From Areca catechu (lineage: Eukaryota > Streptophyta > Magnoliopsida > Arecales > Arecaceae): a DNA stretch of 64,000 bases. This document shows positions 23,128 to 34,878 of this stretch, piece after piece. The translations under genes and the position numbers were made by a program. The notes beneath the pieces were generated by a model, which had not been told where the DNA came from, ran no database searches, and worked only from the letters and a program-made list of their open reading frames with translations. Numbering within the stretch: the stretch's first letter is position 1; each line of letters starts with the position of its first letter. Where the stretch lies: positions 34,951,601-35,015,600 of the forward strand of contig CM038047.1 of the NCBI GenBank assembly GCA_021397845.1, read 5' to 3'.

Positions 23128-25157
23128 TGTCGCGCCCCAAACCCAAGACCAGGGCCAGTAGTGCAACAGACGGCCGTATGTTCTGGGAATTCAATATTTT
23201 CCAAGAACATACCAGGCCTGTACCAACCATTTCGTATAAAATAAATGAGTACCAGGCATTATATTAATAAAGCAAAAGTAGATAAGTAGATTCAATTGTC
23301 ATAAAGCCAACCGTCATACATTTATCATGATCTAATTTCATGAAATAAATAATAATAAAAAAAATAATAATGATAGTGTCCACTAGATCCTATGCCTCAC
23401 TGATTGAATCCCTGGCCCATATGTTCCTCTGATCCTGAAAAAAAAATGCAAGGGAAAAGAATGAGTTTCCCTTAAACTCAGTAAGTCATCACATGTCACA
23501 AATATATATTTTACCATGAATCTAGAGTAATTCCATACATAGGAGCCACCAAAATATATATAAGCCAATTCCTATTATTAACCTTTTTATTTATTTTTCT
23601 GACAGAATACAAATTTTTTTTTTTTAGGATGGCCATCCGAACACACTCACTTAGTCCCTCATACTATGGCCACGATCGGCCCGTGGCTCGCCCCAAAAGA
23701 GCCTAGACCCTGTGTCACATGCCGCACATCGGACATGTGCCAGCGATAGCCCCGCTGGAGGCCCAAAAGGAATCTAGCTCTGAGTATCACACGAGAGACA
23801 TGCTTCCCAGCATGGGATAGAATAAAACAACTCCTGTGTCACATACCGCACGTCGGTCATGTGCCAGCGATAGCCCCGCTGGAGGCCCAAAAGGAGTCTA
23901 GATCCTCGTGTAATCATAGTCGGACTAGGGAGCAAATACAACTAACTCACCCCATGACTTGTTACATTTTAGCCTAAGGTTAAATTTCATAACGCATCAA
24001 GATATATGTATGCAGCATGAACATAAACAATAAAATTTATTAACATGTCAAGTAAAGGGTTCACAGCATGCATGGCAAAATTTATTGGTGAGTGACAACT
24101 TACCGTTTCACCAACTCGGCACTAATCCTGATTTTCCAAGGAGGATGACGATCCTGCATCATAATTTATTTTGATTATTATTTAATATCATTAATTTTAA
24201 AAAAAATAAATCCCTTGGGGCAACCCCAAACAATGCCTTCCATTTTGCTGGTACAAGGTTGGCCTATTCAAGATAAAAGGCCTAGCCCAACAGGGCATGG
24301 CCCAACCAAGTCCGGCCCAACGAGCCTCGGCCCAGCCCGGCCCGACCCAGCCAAGCCCGGCCCAGCCCGGCCCGGCCAAGCCCGGCCCGCAACAGGCTTG
24401 GCCCAGCCAAGCCTGATCAAACCAAGCTTCCGTCCCCCTTCGGCCAGGCGTTCGCCCGACCTCACGAGAGAAGCAGGGAGGATCGACGGCGATCCTCCCG
24501 TCCGACCACCACGTCGACCGCGCCGGAGAAGGAAGAGAGTCCGGTGACCCTTACGGTGGCCATCCGACCGACGGCCGGCGAGCACCGAGCCGGAGATGTC
24601 GCTTGCAACATCCCTCACGGCCGACCAACAGTTTCTTCCTCCTCCATCCCCCCCCCCCTCTCCGAGCAAGCGATGGGACGGCGGCGATCCCGCGATCGGC
24701 CGCCCAAAGACGGTTGCCGGAGAGGAGGAGTCCGGCGGCGGCTTCCTCACTGCCGGCCACCGCCCAAGGCTTCAACGGAGAGGAAAATCAGCCGGATTCT
24801 CCCCTCCGTCGAGCCGCACAAGCCCGCTACGCCCATACCAGGGAGAGAGAGAACTTACCGGCGAGAGGCGTCTCCGATCTCACGACCTCCGGCGAAGGGC
24901 GTTCCGGCGAGGGCAGGGCACTCGAGGAACCGTCGTCGCTCCACCACAGGAAGAAGCTCTCGGATCAACAGAGGTAATCCCCAGAGCCTTAAACCCGAGG
25001 AGAACCTTATCTCCCCCCCTTCTCCGGCGGCAGCGTCGGATTTGTCCGGATTTCTCGCCGGAAAATCTGACCTGCCGAACCATAGGGGTTTTGAACTGAA
25101 GTCGGCAAGGGCTGCCGACTTCAGCCCAAATCCGGCCCAAAAGGACTGGTCCTCACA
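23128..25157 (-). repeat. 5' LTR of Tekay-type element
   Basis: 2030 bp matching 16220-18245 end to end. The main local difference is in the GGCCCA array (about 24320-24390), where repeat order and length differ from the other copy, plus a few indels such as ataaatgag versus atgag near the start. The minus-strand 5' terminus is TGTGAGGACCAGTCC. Confidence 0.95.
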
Positions 25158-25162
25158 ACGAT
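25158..25162. repeat. Target-site duplication acgat (right)
   Basis: acgat follows the LTR end ggtcctcaca, and the interrupted duplication resumes after it. Confidence 0.93.
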
Positions 25163-25189
25163 AGTCAGAGAAGAGCAATCATGCAACAT

Positions 25190-25600
25190 AAATCTAATGT
25201 CCCTGACTATCGGATGACTCGTTTGCATGGAGAAAGTCTACGAGATCCAAACGGTGGCCGAGTCTCCCTCGATGATGAGATGGTCTGGGCAGAGGACCTG
25301 GCGAGCATATCTGATTCCAGTCCAAACAGCATAAAATTCTAGGACCGGCACCGAAAAATCCAGATAAGAGATAACCCCGGTCAACATGAATCCCAACGAC
25401 AAATATTTTTTTTTGGCTAAACACATATGAGTTCACGAATTTAGTACAGAATTCAATATTATCATTTAAAGCCCGACTAGTTTGGTACCGTTTAGCCTTT
25501 TCCAGCTCCGGGTGGCTTTTTCTTCGTATGCTTTGAGTTTCCATTACCCAAAAAAAAACATGGCTGGCTGCCATTTGTTTTGATAACTCTTCCATCCCGC
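25190..25600 (-). pseudogene. RNase H-like relic, probably LINE-derived
   Basis: The minus strand reads LEFYAVWTGIRYARQVLCPD and HLIIEGDSATVWIS, which fits the alpha-helix and EGDSA(x)V segment of plant RVT_3 RNase H-like domains, then a stop and QTSHPIVRDIRFMLHDC. The catalytic Asp in EGDS is present. N-terminal sequence is garbled. A T12-13 run at 15984-15998 beyond the inserted chromovirus could be the poly-A tail of the same LINE on this strand. Assignment is moderate. Confidence 0.5.
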
Positions 25601-26974
25601 CTTCTAATTTGGTTTACATTTTGCAAAGGGGACCCTTATCTTTAGGAAATCCGATTGCTCTTACGGTTTGCTGGGTTCATCTCTTGTCCTGCTGCTTTTA
25701 TTTGATGGTTTTCTTAGGTTTTGTTGTGTGAACTTTACAAAGAAAAGGCATAAGCTTTTGTATGATTGAAAACTTTAGAATGAACGGCACGACAACCGAG
25801 CCACTATGATTATTAGCATTCGGTTTTGCATGTGAAAGCCTTGTCAGATATGAATGGTACATCCTTCCATGTCATGCAGCATGAGAAAGAAGATGTAAGG
25901 TTGTAAGGTAAGTGTTTTTTTTTTTTTTTTTGGAAAGGAGTTGGGATTTGCTTCCTCACGAAGCTACTTTGTTGCCTTTCTAAATTTGTTGCTTTCTTTG
26001 ATTTGACTACCATGTCACGATTTATATTCAGAATATGGTTGAGGTGGAGATGAATGAACTCTAATTTAATTTGAATCTGGGAAGTTAATCAGGGAAGGAA
26101 AAAACTAACATGCACTACCAACCATCTTAACTCACCTAGAATAAATGACTTCGAGTATAATATTTTGGTCTTGGGCCAACACAATATCAAATTAATTATA
26201 AATGAGGGAATTTGGATTTAGCTGACCCAATAGGTCATCATGGATGAACCAGCTAGGAACCAACCAGTTCCCAGACATAGTTTTCATTTGTTTTCATATA
26301 ATTTGGTTCACCTATAGTTTAAAAAAATAGATTATAGTTTTAAGACATGGCATTGTATTTTAACTAGTTTTATTCTTAATTAAGATATAGTTGCTGTTGC
26401 TGCCAAATCACCCTCCGAAGGCTCATGGTGGCGCCGAGAGTTCTCCAACCCTTTCCAATAAGTTTGGATGCTATTCTCGATGGTTCATCGATGAACCCTA
26501 TAAAAGATCCTAGGACCGGGATTACAAGCAGGGACACTCTAACGATAAAGTTAGAAAGAAAAGAAGGATGGAATTGGCAACGGTCATCGAAGCTGTGAGC
26601 CATGATGACGATGAGGACGTAAGTGTGATAGATCCTTAAAATGGTCTTACCTTGTCATGTATTCCCTTACCTATTTATAGCATTGCGCGGGGCCATGAAG
26701 AGGTTACTAGGAAGTTGGCCTCTAGCAAGCACAATGGATCATGATAAATTGTTAGGATCTCGCCTCCTGGAATTCTTTGCACTGGCATTCTTTCAGTTAG
26801 GGCCACCAATTCTGTTAAGATATTGTCTCACATGAACTCATCTGTTAGATGTGTCGGTCAAATTCGTTGCAGTGAACATGTGGTAAGGTTGGTATAGCTA
26901 GAGTAAGTGGGTTGACTGTATCGATCCCAGCACCGAGAGGTGGCTAAGCATTGTGAGTGATCTTGTCGAGAGGC
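25600..26974. other. Unassigned sequence between insertions
   Basis: No convincing coding frame or transposon domain was seen. It includes an 18-T run near 25916-25933. Probably decayed intergenic or transposon-derived DNA. Confidence 0.55.
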
Positions 26975-28341
26975 TGTTGCCCAGAAATGGAGCCCAAGAG
27001 GGGGGGTGAATTGGGTCTTTGAAAAATTAAAACAATTATGTGCTAGCCTTGAAGTGTTTGTAAAACAAAATAATTAGCTCTAAGAGATATGCAACAGATA
27101 ACAGCAAATAAATGCAAGTAATAAATAGCAAGTATGAAAGAGAGCAATCACACACAAACACAATGTTTTATAGTGGTTCGGTGCATACCAAGCACCTATG
27201 TCCACTCTCCAAGCTTTCCCTTAGGAATTTAACTATAATCTCTTCAAGATTACAGCCGACTTATTTTTCAAGGCTCACAAGTCAAAATCTAAGTTGGTTT
27301 ATCACCTAGGCTCACCAACAACCTTTACAACTTGTTTTGTCTTTGGGCTCACAAGTCAAACTCTAGTTGATTTTATCCTTTGGCTTACCAACAACCTTTA
27401 AAATCTAGTTTCAAAAACCTTGAAACCTAGGTTAACAAAGCAAGAACAAGAATATAATAAAGAGCACAATAAAAGCTCCTAGAATGAGCTGAAATGAAGA
27501 TCATTGAAGCTCTCTTGATTGCTTAAGTTGACTTCTTCTTGGAATCTATTAAATGTACAATTATGGCCAAGTACTTGAAACCTTAACAACTAAAAAATGG
27601 AAGGCTTTTGCAAGGGAATCTCTTTAAACACACTCTTCTTATCTTTTCAAATGATTGGAGTTTGTTTCATATGAATTCACTCTTCCTTCTTAACTTTATG
27701 AGGTTTGGTGAGTGTTAAATACTTCAAATCCACTAAAAGGACTGTTGAAGACTGTTAGAATTAGAAAAATAGCTGTTTGGAACCGTTTGGAAGCAAGTCT
27801 GAAATTCTGAAAAACTAGCCGTTAGACCTTGAATCGATCTCATGAGTCGACACTTGATCCATGAGTCGACACTTGATGCAGAATCCAGAAGACTTGAAGT
27901 TCTATCCCAGAAATTTTCTCAAGCGATGAGTCGACACTTGGTATGTTAGTCGACCTCAGAGTCGACACTTGGGCATGCCACTTCAGATTTGCATGCCGGT
28001 CTTACGAAACTCTGAATTTTTTTCATGAGTCGACCTTGTGAGTCGACACTTGCTTCTGTCCCATCCAAAAAACATGCCAAACTTGAATTCCTTAAGAATT
28101 TGTGCATGACTCCATTTGATCGTTCTTCATAAAGTCCAAAGAGATTATTTTGATGATGTTCCAAGATAAAAAACTCAATCAACCATAAGAAACTTCTTGC
28201 TCTCAAAATTTTAAACTTATTACCTTCTTGTTAGAGAAATTGATATACTCAAGGCCTGAATTTCATACTCCAATTGAAACATTAGTTCAAACATATACTC
28301 AGCATTTTGTTATTCATCAAAATTAAGGAGCCAAGCCAATA
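26975..28341 (-). repeat. 3' LTR of Sirevirus
   Basis: The plus-strand start tgttgcccag leads into gagcccaagagggggggtga, a Sirevirus-style LTR end. The minus-strand start is TATTGGCTTGG after the purine run. It carries five GAGTCGACACTTG motifs and two partial ones. The boundaries are inferred because the partner LTR is absent. Confidence 0.7.
27844..28052. repeat. Cluster of GAGTCGACACTTG motifs in Sirevirus LTR
   Basis: Copies at 27844-27856, 27863-27875, 27928-27940, 27959-27971 and 28040-28052, with partial GTCGAC copies near 27948 and 28027. The core GTCGAC is palindromic. Confidence 0.9.
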
Positions 28342-28356
28342 ATCTCTCCTTTTTTT
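28342..28356 (-). other. Polypurine tract of Sirevirus
   Basis: The minus strand reads AAAAAAAGGAGAGAT between a TTTTGTCATCAT-like sequence and the LTR start, as usual in SIRE-group elements. Confidence 0.65.
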
Positions 28357-28883
28357 ATGATGACAAAACCTTGAGTATATAAGCAAATAAATTTCAAAGA
28401 TTGATAAGTATGGTATCAAGAATTTTGGAAATATATGAATTTATCAAAGTATCTTCATATTTGACAACAAACAAGGTTCATCACTTATTTTAGTGAGAAA
28501 AGATCATATTTTCAGTTCATATACTAAAGTTTCAAAGAGTTTCAAAGTGAGAGAAAACAAAAGTCTCCCCTATCAAAAGTAATATGTGAAACATTAAAAA
28601 TTCTGAAAAAAATTATTTATCGTTTGCTTTATTATCTTCCTTACTCACCCTTTTTGTCAATATCAAGCATTAAAAATGAGTAATCTCCTCCTGAATTAAT
28701 ATATTAAGGTAAATAAAGAAGGTTAGAGGCTAATATCAGCAAACAGCAGAAAGTTTTCATATATAATGAGTGAATTTTAGTACAAAATTACTGATACAGC
28801 AAACACTGAAATAAGTCTATCATCTTATACAGTAAAGACAAACTAATACATAAACAAACATAACAAGATAAATATCTGTGAGG

Positions 28884-30541
28884 CTACTCCTCATCAGAAG
28901 AAAGATCAAGAAAAAAGAGAGCACTGATCCTAGTCCTAGATACAAGGGCTCTAGGGATTTTATAGATGCTCTGGCTCCTGGTCCTAAGGATAAGTCTAGA
29001 ATGGGAATAGACCCTAGGGGACCTAGAGGAAGGAGTGGGCAAAGACTCTGTTGGAGTCACAAAAGCAGGTGCAGTCAAAATCTGAGCATCAGAAGGATCA
29101 GCTGGAGGAGCAACTGGACTCTAGATCTCTCGGCTGATTATCTCGTAATCTCCTGCTGTATCATCACTGCCACCAAAACTATATGTATCTCTCCTAGCCT
29201 CATCGCCACCATCACCACCATCATGAGTATCATCATGTCGATCTGGGTGGTCGGTGTCATCATCTACTAGCAGAGGAGGTGGACCTGAAGGTGTTGCTGG
29301 AGGTAAAAGTGATCTCAACAGATCTCTGATCTCAGTAAAGCATGCCTCCATGGTCTGCCGAATGCCTGAGAGTTGAGTGTCAGTATGAGCTCTCAATCCC
29401 TCAATCTCAATCCTGAGCTGGATAGACCTGACTGCCAGACCCAAGATCTTGCTCCTAACCTCAGTGAACTCCTGCCTAACATGCTCCTCAAAAGATGTCT
29501 CTGTAGCTGAAGGAGGAGCAGCAGTAGGTGAAACAGCTGGTGCAGGTGTGACAGGCTCAGACTCAGATGCTACTGCTGGTGCCGGTCTAGGAGGTGTATG
29601 ATAATCAGAAGGCCTAGATGGCCCTGCCTTTGTCGCTCGAAGCTCATCCTCCTCATCTGGCTCCTGGCCAGACTCTCTGCGCACCCACCGACCACTGATC
29701 TATCTAAATCACATCCTATGAAGAGATTTATCTCGATATGTGTCTATATGGAGGATCTCTTTGGAACGCTCCCCCTCTAATGGAACTCCGAAATCTCTGA
29801 AAACCTAGATCAATGCCATGCCATAAGGCAAACATAATCTCCACTGGGTGACAGCCTCACCCATCTGATGGATCATAATCATAGGTAAGTTGATGGGGTT
29901 CTGTTGTCTCAAAGCCACCATCAGAACCAATTCTCTCTTGGTAATAAAATCGAATTGCCCGATCTTTGGAATCAGAATCCGAGCAATTATATGATGAAGT
30001 ACTCGCATCTCAACTGAGAGCTGGTTCACCGAAACAACTGAAATGCCAGCCACATCATCCCGCTCCATAATACACTGAAAAGCTACCTCTCGGTTCCCAA
30101 CACAATTTGCCGCTCTGCCGCTGAGTGGGATCTGCCATATCCTGCTAATCACCTCAAGGGTCACCTGTATCTCAACTCCCCTGACTACAGCTATCCAACG
30201 AAGGCCATCAATGGCCATACTATCATAAACTCCCTGATAAGCTGAGGATAGTAGCGCTCTCGCATAGTATATAAGTGTATAAGGCCAGCTGCCCTTAGTA
30301 AATCTCCAATGATAAAGCTTTGTGAATCCCAGATATAAATGTCTACTTACCTACCACAAGCAATGGTCTTCCCCATGACTCTAGCTACTCCAGGGGAAGA
30401 AGGAGAAGACTGCTCCTGAGTAGCATGCCCTATCTGCTCAGCTGGATCCTGACGAGCCTTAGTCCTCCACTCTCTACTAGATTGTCCCTGCTCTGTTCTT
30501 CTTTTTCTGTATGCCAGCTGCTTCTGGGGACCCATTTTCAA
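28884..30541 (-). pseudogene. Sirevirus post-pol ORF, putative plant transposon protein
   Basis: It opens with MGPQKQLAYRKRRTEQGQSS at 30541. The central part (30218-29700) holds VLHHIIARILIPKIGQFDFI, TKRELVLMVALRQQNPINLP and LCLPYGMALI, then VPLEGERSKEILHIDTY and KSLHRM. These are hallmarks of the putative plant transposon protein family found downstream of pol in SIRE elements. The last part is Pro/Ser-rich with an EVRSKILGLAVRSIQLRIEI coiled-coil-like segment (about 29470-29390) and ends SSDEE-stop at 28884. Several frameshifts and stops are present. It is sometimes called env-like in this group; its function is not established. Confidence 0.8.
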
Positions 30542-31055
30542 ACAACACCGTGAAGAGGGATGAAGGAGAAGAAAGAAGGCAAGGAAAAGAGGAGAGGGAA
30601 GAGCAAATAGACCAAGAGAGGATCCAAGGAGGAGAAATAATTCGAAGAAGAGGGAAAGAGATGGAATGTGGGAGAGGTCAAAAAAAATGAAACAAGGAAA
30701 GAGGAGAAAAGGGAACTGAGCAACTCACGAGCCAAAGAAATCCAAAGGAATAGGAACCAGCTTGGTTAAGAGGAAAAATCATAGGAGGATCAAGGATTTC
30801 GGCCAAAATCATAGTGAAGATACACGATTTGGACCAAATCCAAGAAAAAATGAAAGGAAAAACAAGGGGCTACAATCTGACCGAAAAATCCACAAAAAAG
30901 GAATGGAAATAATTGAAATTTGAGGGTTAGAAGGGGCAATCTACTGTTCTTGGAGGTTTGGAGAGAGTTTGGGGACCACACGGTGCTAGGGAGAGGGAGA
31001 AAATTAGGTTAAAAAGGGTTTACGGAAGTCCTTAAAAACTCAGTCCCGATATCAT

Positions 31056-31135
31056 GAGTCGACACTTCGAAAATGCTCAAGTGTCGACACTTTACATGAG
31101 TCGACACTTGGCAATTTTTCAAGTGTCGACACTTG
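31056..31135. repeat. Palindrome cluster between Sirevirus pol and post-pol ORF
   Basis: Four motif copies: gagtcgacacttc at 31056, caagtgtcgacacttt at 31078, gagtcgacacttg at 31098 and the perfect 16-bp palindrome caagtgtcgacacttg at 31120-31135. Confidence 0.92.
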
Positions 31136-31200
31136 ATCCAGGAAAAGCAAAATTAATTTCAGAAAAATTCATAAAAATTCAAGAAAATATTTAGAAGATG

Positions 31201-32015
31201 TTATAAGAGATATTTTGGAAATTTTGAAACATTTTGAAGGATTTTAACAAGAATTTGAAGGGATTTAAGCAAAAGGATCAATGACACCGACTCCTTTCTA
31301 ATCATGCAAAAACTATCTTCACTAAGAGGTTTTGTAAAAATATTTGCTAATTGATTATCATTACACGCAAAATCAAGCATTACATTACTATTTTGCACAT
31401 AATCTCTTATGAAATGATGTCTTATTTCAATATGTTTGCTTCTTGAATGTTGCACAGGATTCTTAGTTAAATTGATTGCACTAGTATTGTCACATCTTAT
31501 GGGTGTCTTAATTAGTTTAATGCAAAATCCTCGAGTTGTTGTTTGATCCATAAGATTTGAGTACAACAGCTTCCAGCTGCTATATATTCAGCTTTCATCA
31601 TAGATAGAGCAACTGAATTCTATTTCTTGCTACTCCATGAAATCAAATTAACTCCAAGAAACTGACAAGTTCCACTAGTACTTTTTCGATCAAGTTTACA
31701 CCCGGCAAAATCAACATCATAATAAGCAATCAATTCAAATGAAGAATCTTTAGAGTACTATATACCAATATTAATAGAGCCGGATAGATATCTAATTATG
31801 CATTTAACAGCCAAAAGATGAGACTCTTTAGAGGCAGACTGATATCTTACACACATACAAACACTGAACATAATATATGGCCTACTAGTAGTTAGATAAA
31901 GTAACGAACCAATCATGCCTCTATATAATTTTTGGTCTATAGATTTACCTGATTTATCTTTGTCAAGTTTACAATAGGAGCTCATAGGCGTACCTAATGG
32001 CTTGGTGCTCTCCAT
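31201..32015 (-). pseudogene. Sirevirus RNase H
   Basis: The upstream part has STKPLGTPMSSYCKLDKDKS, LYRGMIGSLLYLTTSRPYIM and CIIRYLSGSINIGI. The downstream part has KTPIRCDNTSAINLTKNPVQ, HSRSKHIEIRHHFIRDYV and NQLANIFTKPL. These are standard copia RNase H motifs, with the DN of CDNTSAI present. A break of about 190 bp with stops lies between them (31567-31757). Confidence 0.88.
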
Positions 32016-32110
32016 CCCAAACTTTTTTAATATTTCTTTTGTGTACTTGGTTTGGTTGATGAAGATCCCCTCTTTGTTTGCTTTATTTGGAGTCCGAAGA
32101 AGAAGTTAAG

Positions 32111-32748
32111 CTATTCCATCATGCTCATCTCGAACTCTCCCTGCATTAACTTTGCAAACTCTTGACAAAGACATTCGTTAGTAGCACCGAATATGATATC
32201 ATCCACATAAACTTGTACCACTAAGAAATCATCATTCTTCTTTTTCAAAAATAAAGTAGTATCTACATTTCTTCTAAAAAAATCATTTTTAAGCAAGAAA
32301 GAGCTCAATCTATCATACCAAGCTCTTGGAGCTTGTTTCAAACCATACAAAGCTTTATGAAGTTTAAAAACATGATCCGGAAATTCATGATTTTCAAAAC
32401 TGGGGGTTGTTCAACATAAACTTCTTCTTCGATAAAACCATTCAAAAAGACACTTTTGACATCCATTTGAAATACTTTAAAATACATAAAACATGTAAAT
32501 GCCAATAATAGCCTAATTGCCTCAAGTCTAGTAACAAGAGCAAAAGTTTCATCTAAATCAATTCCTTCCTCCTGATTATAGCCTTTGGCAACTAGCCTAG
32601 CTTTATTCCTAGTGACCAAACCATTTTCATCAAGCTTGTTTCTAAAAACCCATTTTGTACCAATTATTGAAATATTTGTATGTTTTTTAACTAAAGTCCA
32701 AACATTATTTCTTCTAAATTGATTTAGTTCATCTTGCATAGCATTCAT
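32111..32748 (-). pseudogene. Sirevirus reverse transcriptase
   Basis: MQDELNQFRRNNVWTLVKK, GTKWVFRNKLDENGLVTRNK and ARLVAKGYNQEEGIDLDETF, then FQMDVKSVFLNGFIEEEVYV, MYGLKQAPRAWYDRLSSFLL and the catalytic VQVYVDDIIFGATNE. All are copia RT motifs in order. A frame change near 32340 separates the last third. Confidence 0.92.
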
Positions 32749-33118
32749 CCAATTACAATCAGATTCAGCTTATTCAATAGATTTAGGTTCTACTTGAAAA
32801 ACAAAAGCTAGATAATTACATACATTTCTAAGAGATGAATGAGTACTTATCCCTTTCGATTATTCACCAATTATAAGTTCTTTGGGATGTCCATGAGCAT
32901 ACCTCCATTCTTTAGGAAGTAGATTTTATGTTGAGGATACTTCAACTCCTTGTACTTGTTCTCCTTCATTGTCTTGATTGTCATCTAGCTCCTTGGAAGG
33001 TTTTTCATTGTTGTTTACTTTTTCAGATCTTTGCATACCTGTTTTATCATTAACAACATCTTCTTTTTAGAAGATTTTTTATCAGTCTCATCAAAAACTA
33101 CATGAATGGATTCTTCAA

Positions 33119-33460
33119 CTATAAGTGTTCTTTTGTTGAAGACCATGTATGCCTTGCTAGAAGTAGAGTATCATAAGAAGATACCCTCATCTGACTTGGC
33201 ATCAAATTTACTGAGATTATCTTTACCATTGTTTTGAATGAAACAACGGCATCCAAAAATACAAAAATATTTAATAGTAGGTTTTTTGTTTTTCCAAAGT
33301 TCACAAGGTATTTTCTTTAGAATAGGATGGATTAAAATATGATTTAAAACATAACAAGCAGTGTTTATGGCTTTCGCCCAAAAATATCTTCGCAAATCAT
33401 TTTCGTAAAGCATAGTGCGTGCCATTTCTTCAAAAGTTCTATTGTTTCTTTCTACTACCC
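33119..33460 (-). pseudogene. Sirevirus integrase C-terminal half, truncated
   Basis: VVERNNRTFEEMARTMLYEN, FWAKAINTACYVLNHILIHP and KKIPCELWKNKKPTIKYFCI followed by FGCRCFI. These are the copia integrase motifs after the catalytic Glu (VVE). The sequence before VVER stops matching at 33461, where the open frame simply runs on into the LTR of the next element. Confidence 0.88.
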
Positions 33461-34875
33461 TAATATGGCAGGAAGCTGACGTGTAATCCCTGTCAGATGT
33501 CATGTTAGAAAAAGAAAAACTGCCATGATAGACACTCCATTTCGGACTCCTTTACCGGGCTGAGCTCTCCCAAGATAACAAGGTGGCCCATCAAAGGAGA
33601 GTTCCATCCTCCGCCAGGTCGGCACCCGCAAGCCCGGAATGCCTAGGCCAGAGTCGAGCGACCTCCTTCACCAGATTGAGCCCCTCCGAGGCTAAGCCCT
33701 CTGAACCGGAGTCGAGCTCAGCCCTCCTCTGCAGGTCGAGCCCCTCCGAGGCCGAGCCCTCCAGGCTGGAGTCGAAGCCCAATCCTCCTCTACCAGATCG
33801 AGCCCCTCCGAGGCCGAGCCCTCTGGACTGGAGTCGAAGCCCAATCCTCCTTCGCAAGGTCGAGCCCCTCCGAGGCCGAGCCCTCTGAGCAGGAGTCGAG
33901 CCCTTTCGAGGTCAAGCCTCCTGAACCGAAGTCGAGCCCAGCTCTCCTCCACCAGGTTGAGCCCCTCGGAGGTCGAGCCCCCTAGACCGGAGTCGAGTCC
34001 CAACTCTACAGTTCGGCAACCACCTCGAACGATGGCACCGACCACCAAAGAGGCGGAGCCGCCCCTCTTGAGGCACCGATGAGCTGCCTGAGGACCACGA
34101 GGAAGCATCCATCAAATCATAACTGCCTGCAGCTGCCACTTACACCAGGAGATGAAGAAGCTCCCTGACCGAGGCGCCACGCTCTCCACCGATCACCTGC
34201 ACCACCCGAAAGAAAAAGTCAACCAGGAGATTCGAATCCCGGGGGCGGCGGCCCCCCAATCAAGATACTGCCAAGTTTCCCGGAATGGAGCGACCGGAAG
34301 GAATGTCAGAATGCATTGTAGCTTCCTTTATCACAAACCAGGGAAGACGTCCCATCCACGAAATGAAACACCGCCGCACGCACCTACCAACACATGAGAA
34401 ATCCTGAGGTAGGCGTTCAATAACCACCTGGACTTAAAAGAACCTTCGATACCCCCAGTGGGGAGGTACACAAGCTAAACCACAAACACCCAAGCAAGTA
34501 GGAAAAAGAGGCCACATAAGAGAACTATCAAGGAGACTAAGAATTCAAGGCTCTCGGAGATCCACGAAAAGGATCGCCCGAACATAGCCATCCATCTCCA
34601 GTTCACCTCGGCCACCACCTTTTCCAGCTTACTTGCACCTTCACTCACACATCATTCACTCCTCCTAGCATAAAGTCCATCTCAGGGGCTCGACCAGGAG
34701 GATCTGTTCTCCTAGATCATCACTGACTTGACCGTCGGAGTGCCTCCACCGGAATCTCCAACCCGGGTCTCTAACCCTTGTTTTGCAGGTCCCAACAAGC
34801 AGGCCATTCTCGAGGAGACGAGGGGCGATTCGATACTGATAGTAGCTACGGGCCACGACGATCTTGGCGGTAACA
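33461..34875 (+). repeat. 5' LTR of Tat element A
   Basis: Starts taatatggcaggaag (a decayed TG) and ends gatcttggcggtaaca, three bases before the PBS. A tandem repeat of about 62 bp sits at 33672-33990. Confidence 0.75.
33672..33990. repeat. 62-bp minisatellite in LTR A
   Basis: gagcccctccgaggc recurs at about 33678, 33738, 33800 and 33862, spacing 60-62 bp, followed by degenerate copies to about 33990. The open frames over it are composition artefacts. Confidence 0.88.
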
Positions 34876-34878
34876 GAT

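Larger units (their letters stand above)
16220..25157 (-). mobile_element. Ty3/gypsy chromovirus, Tekay/Del type, full length with TSD
   Basis: An 8.94-kb LTR retrotransposon read on the minus strand: 5' LTR 23128-25157, PBS 23105-23120, gag, protease, RT, RNase H, integrase, chromodomain-like tail, PPT 18246-18257, 3' LTR 16220-18245. The target-site duplication acgat is at 16215-16219 and 25158-25162. Domain order (PR-RT-RH-INT) and the tail after integrase place it in the chromovirus Tekay/Del group. LTR termini are TG...CA. The two LTRs differ by scattered substitutions and small indels only, so insertion was recent. The coding region is nevertheless interrupted by several frameshifts, so as written it is not autonomous. 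Confidence 0.92.
26975..33460 (-). mobile_element. Ty1/copia Sirevirus (SIRE/Maximus-like), 5' part missing
   Basis: Minus-strand order: integrase fragment (33460-33119), RT (32748-32111), RNase H (32015-31201), a spacer with palindromes, an extra ORF (30541-28884), PPT-like caaaa..aaggagaga (28350-28342), LTR (28341-26975). INT before RT marks copia; the post-pol ORF and the PPT/LTR style mark the SIRE group. The gag, protease, 5' LTR and first half of integrase are not found in the window. The cut is at 33460/33461, where a Tat LTR begins. All coding frames are broken. Confidence 0.85.

Noticed and set aside
30538..30981. Short hydrophobic Ser/Phe/Leu-rich minus-strand frames upstream of the Sirevirus extra ORF, considered as a membrane protein
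   Set aside because: They come from a purine/pyrimidine-biased stretch, have no conserved match, and lie in the non-coding spacer before the ORF start.
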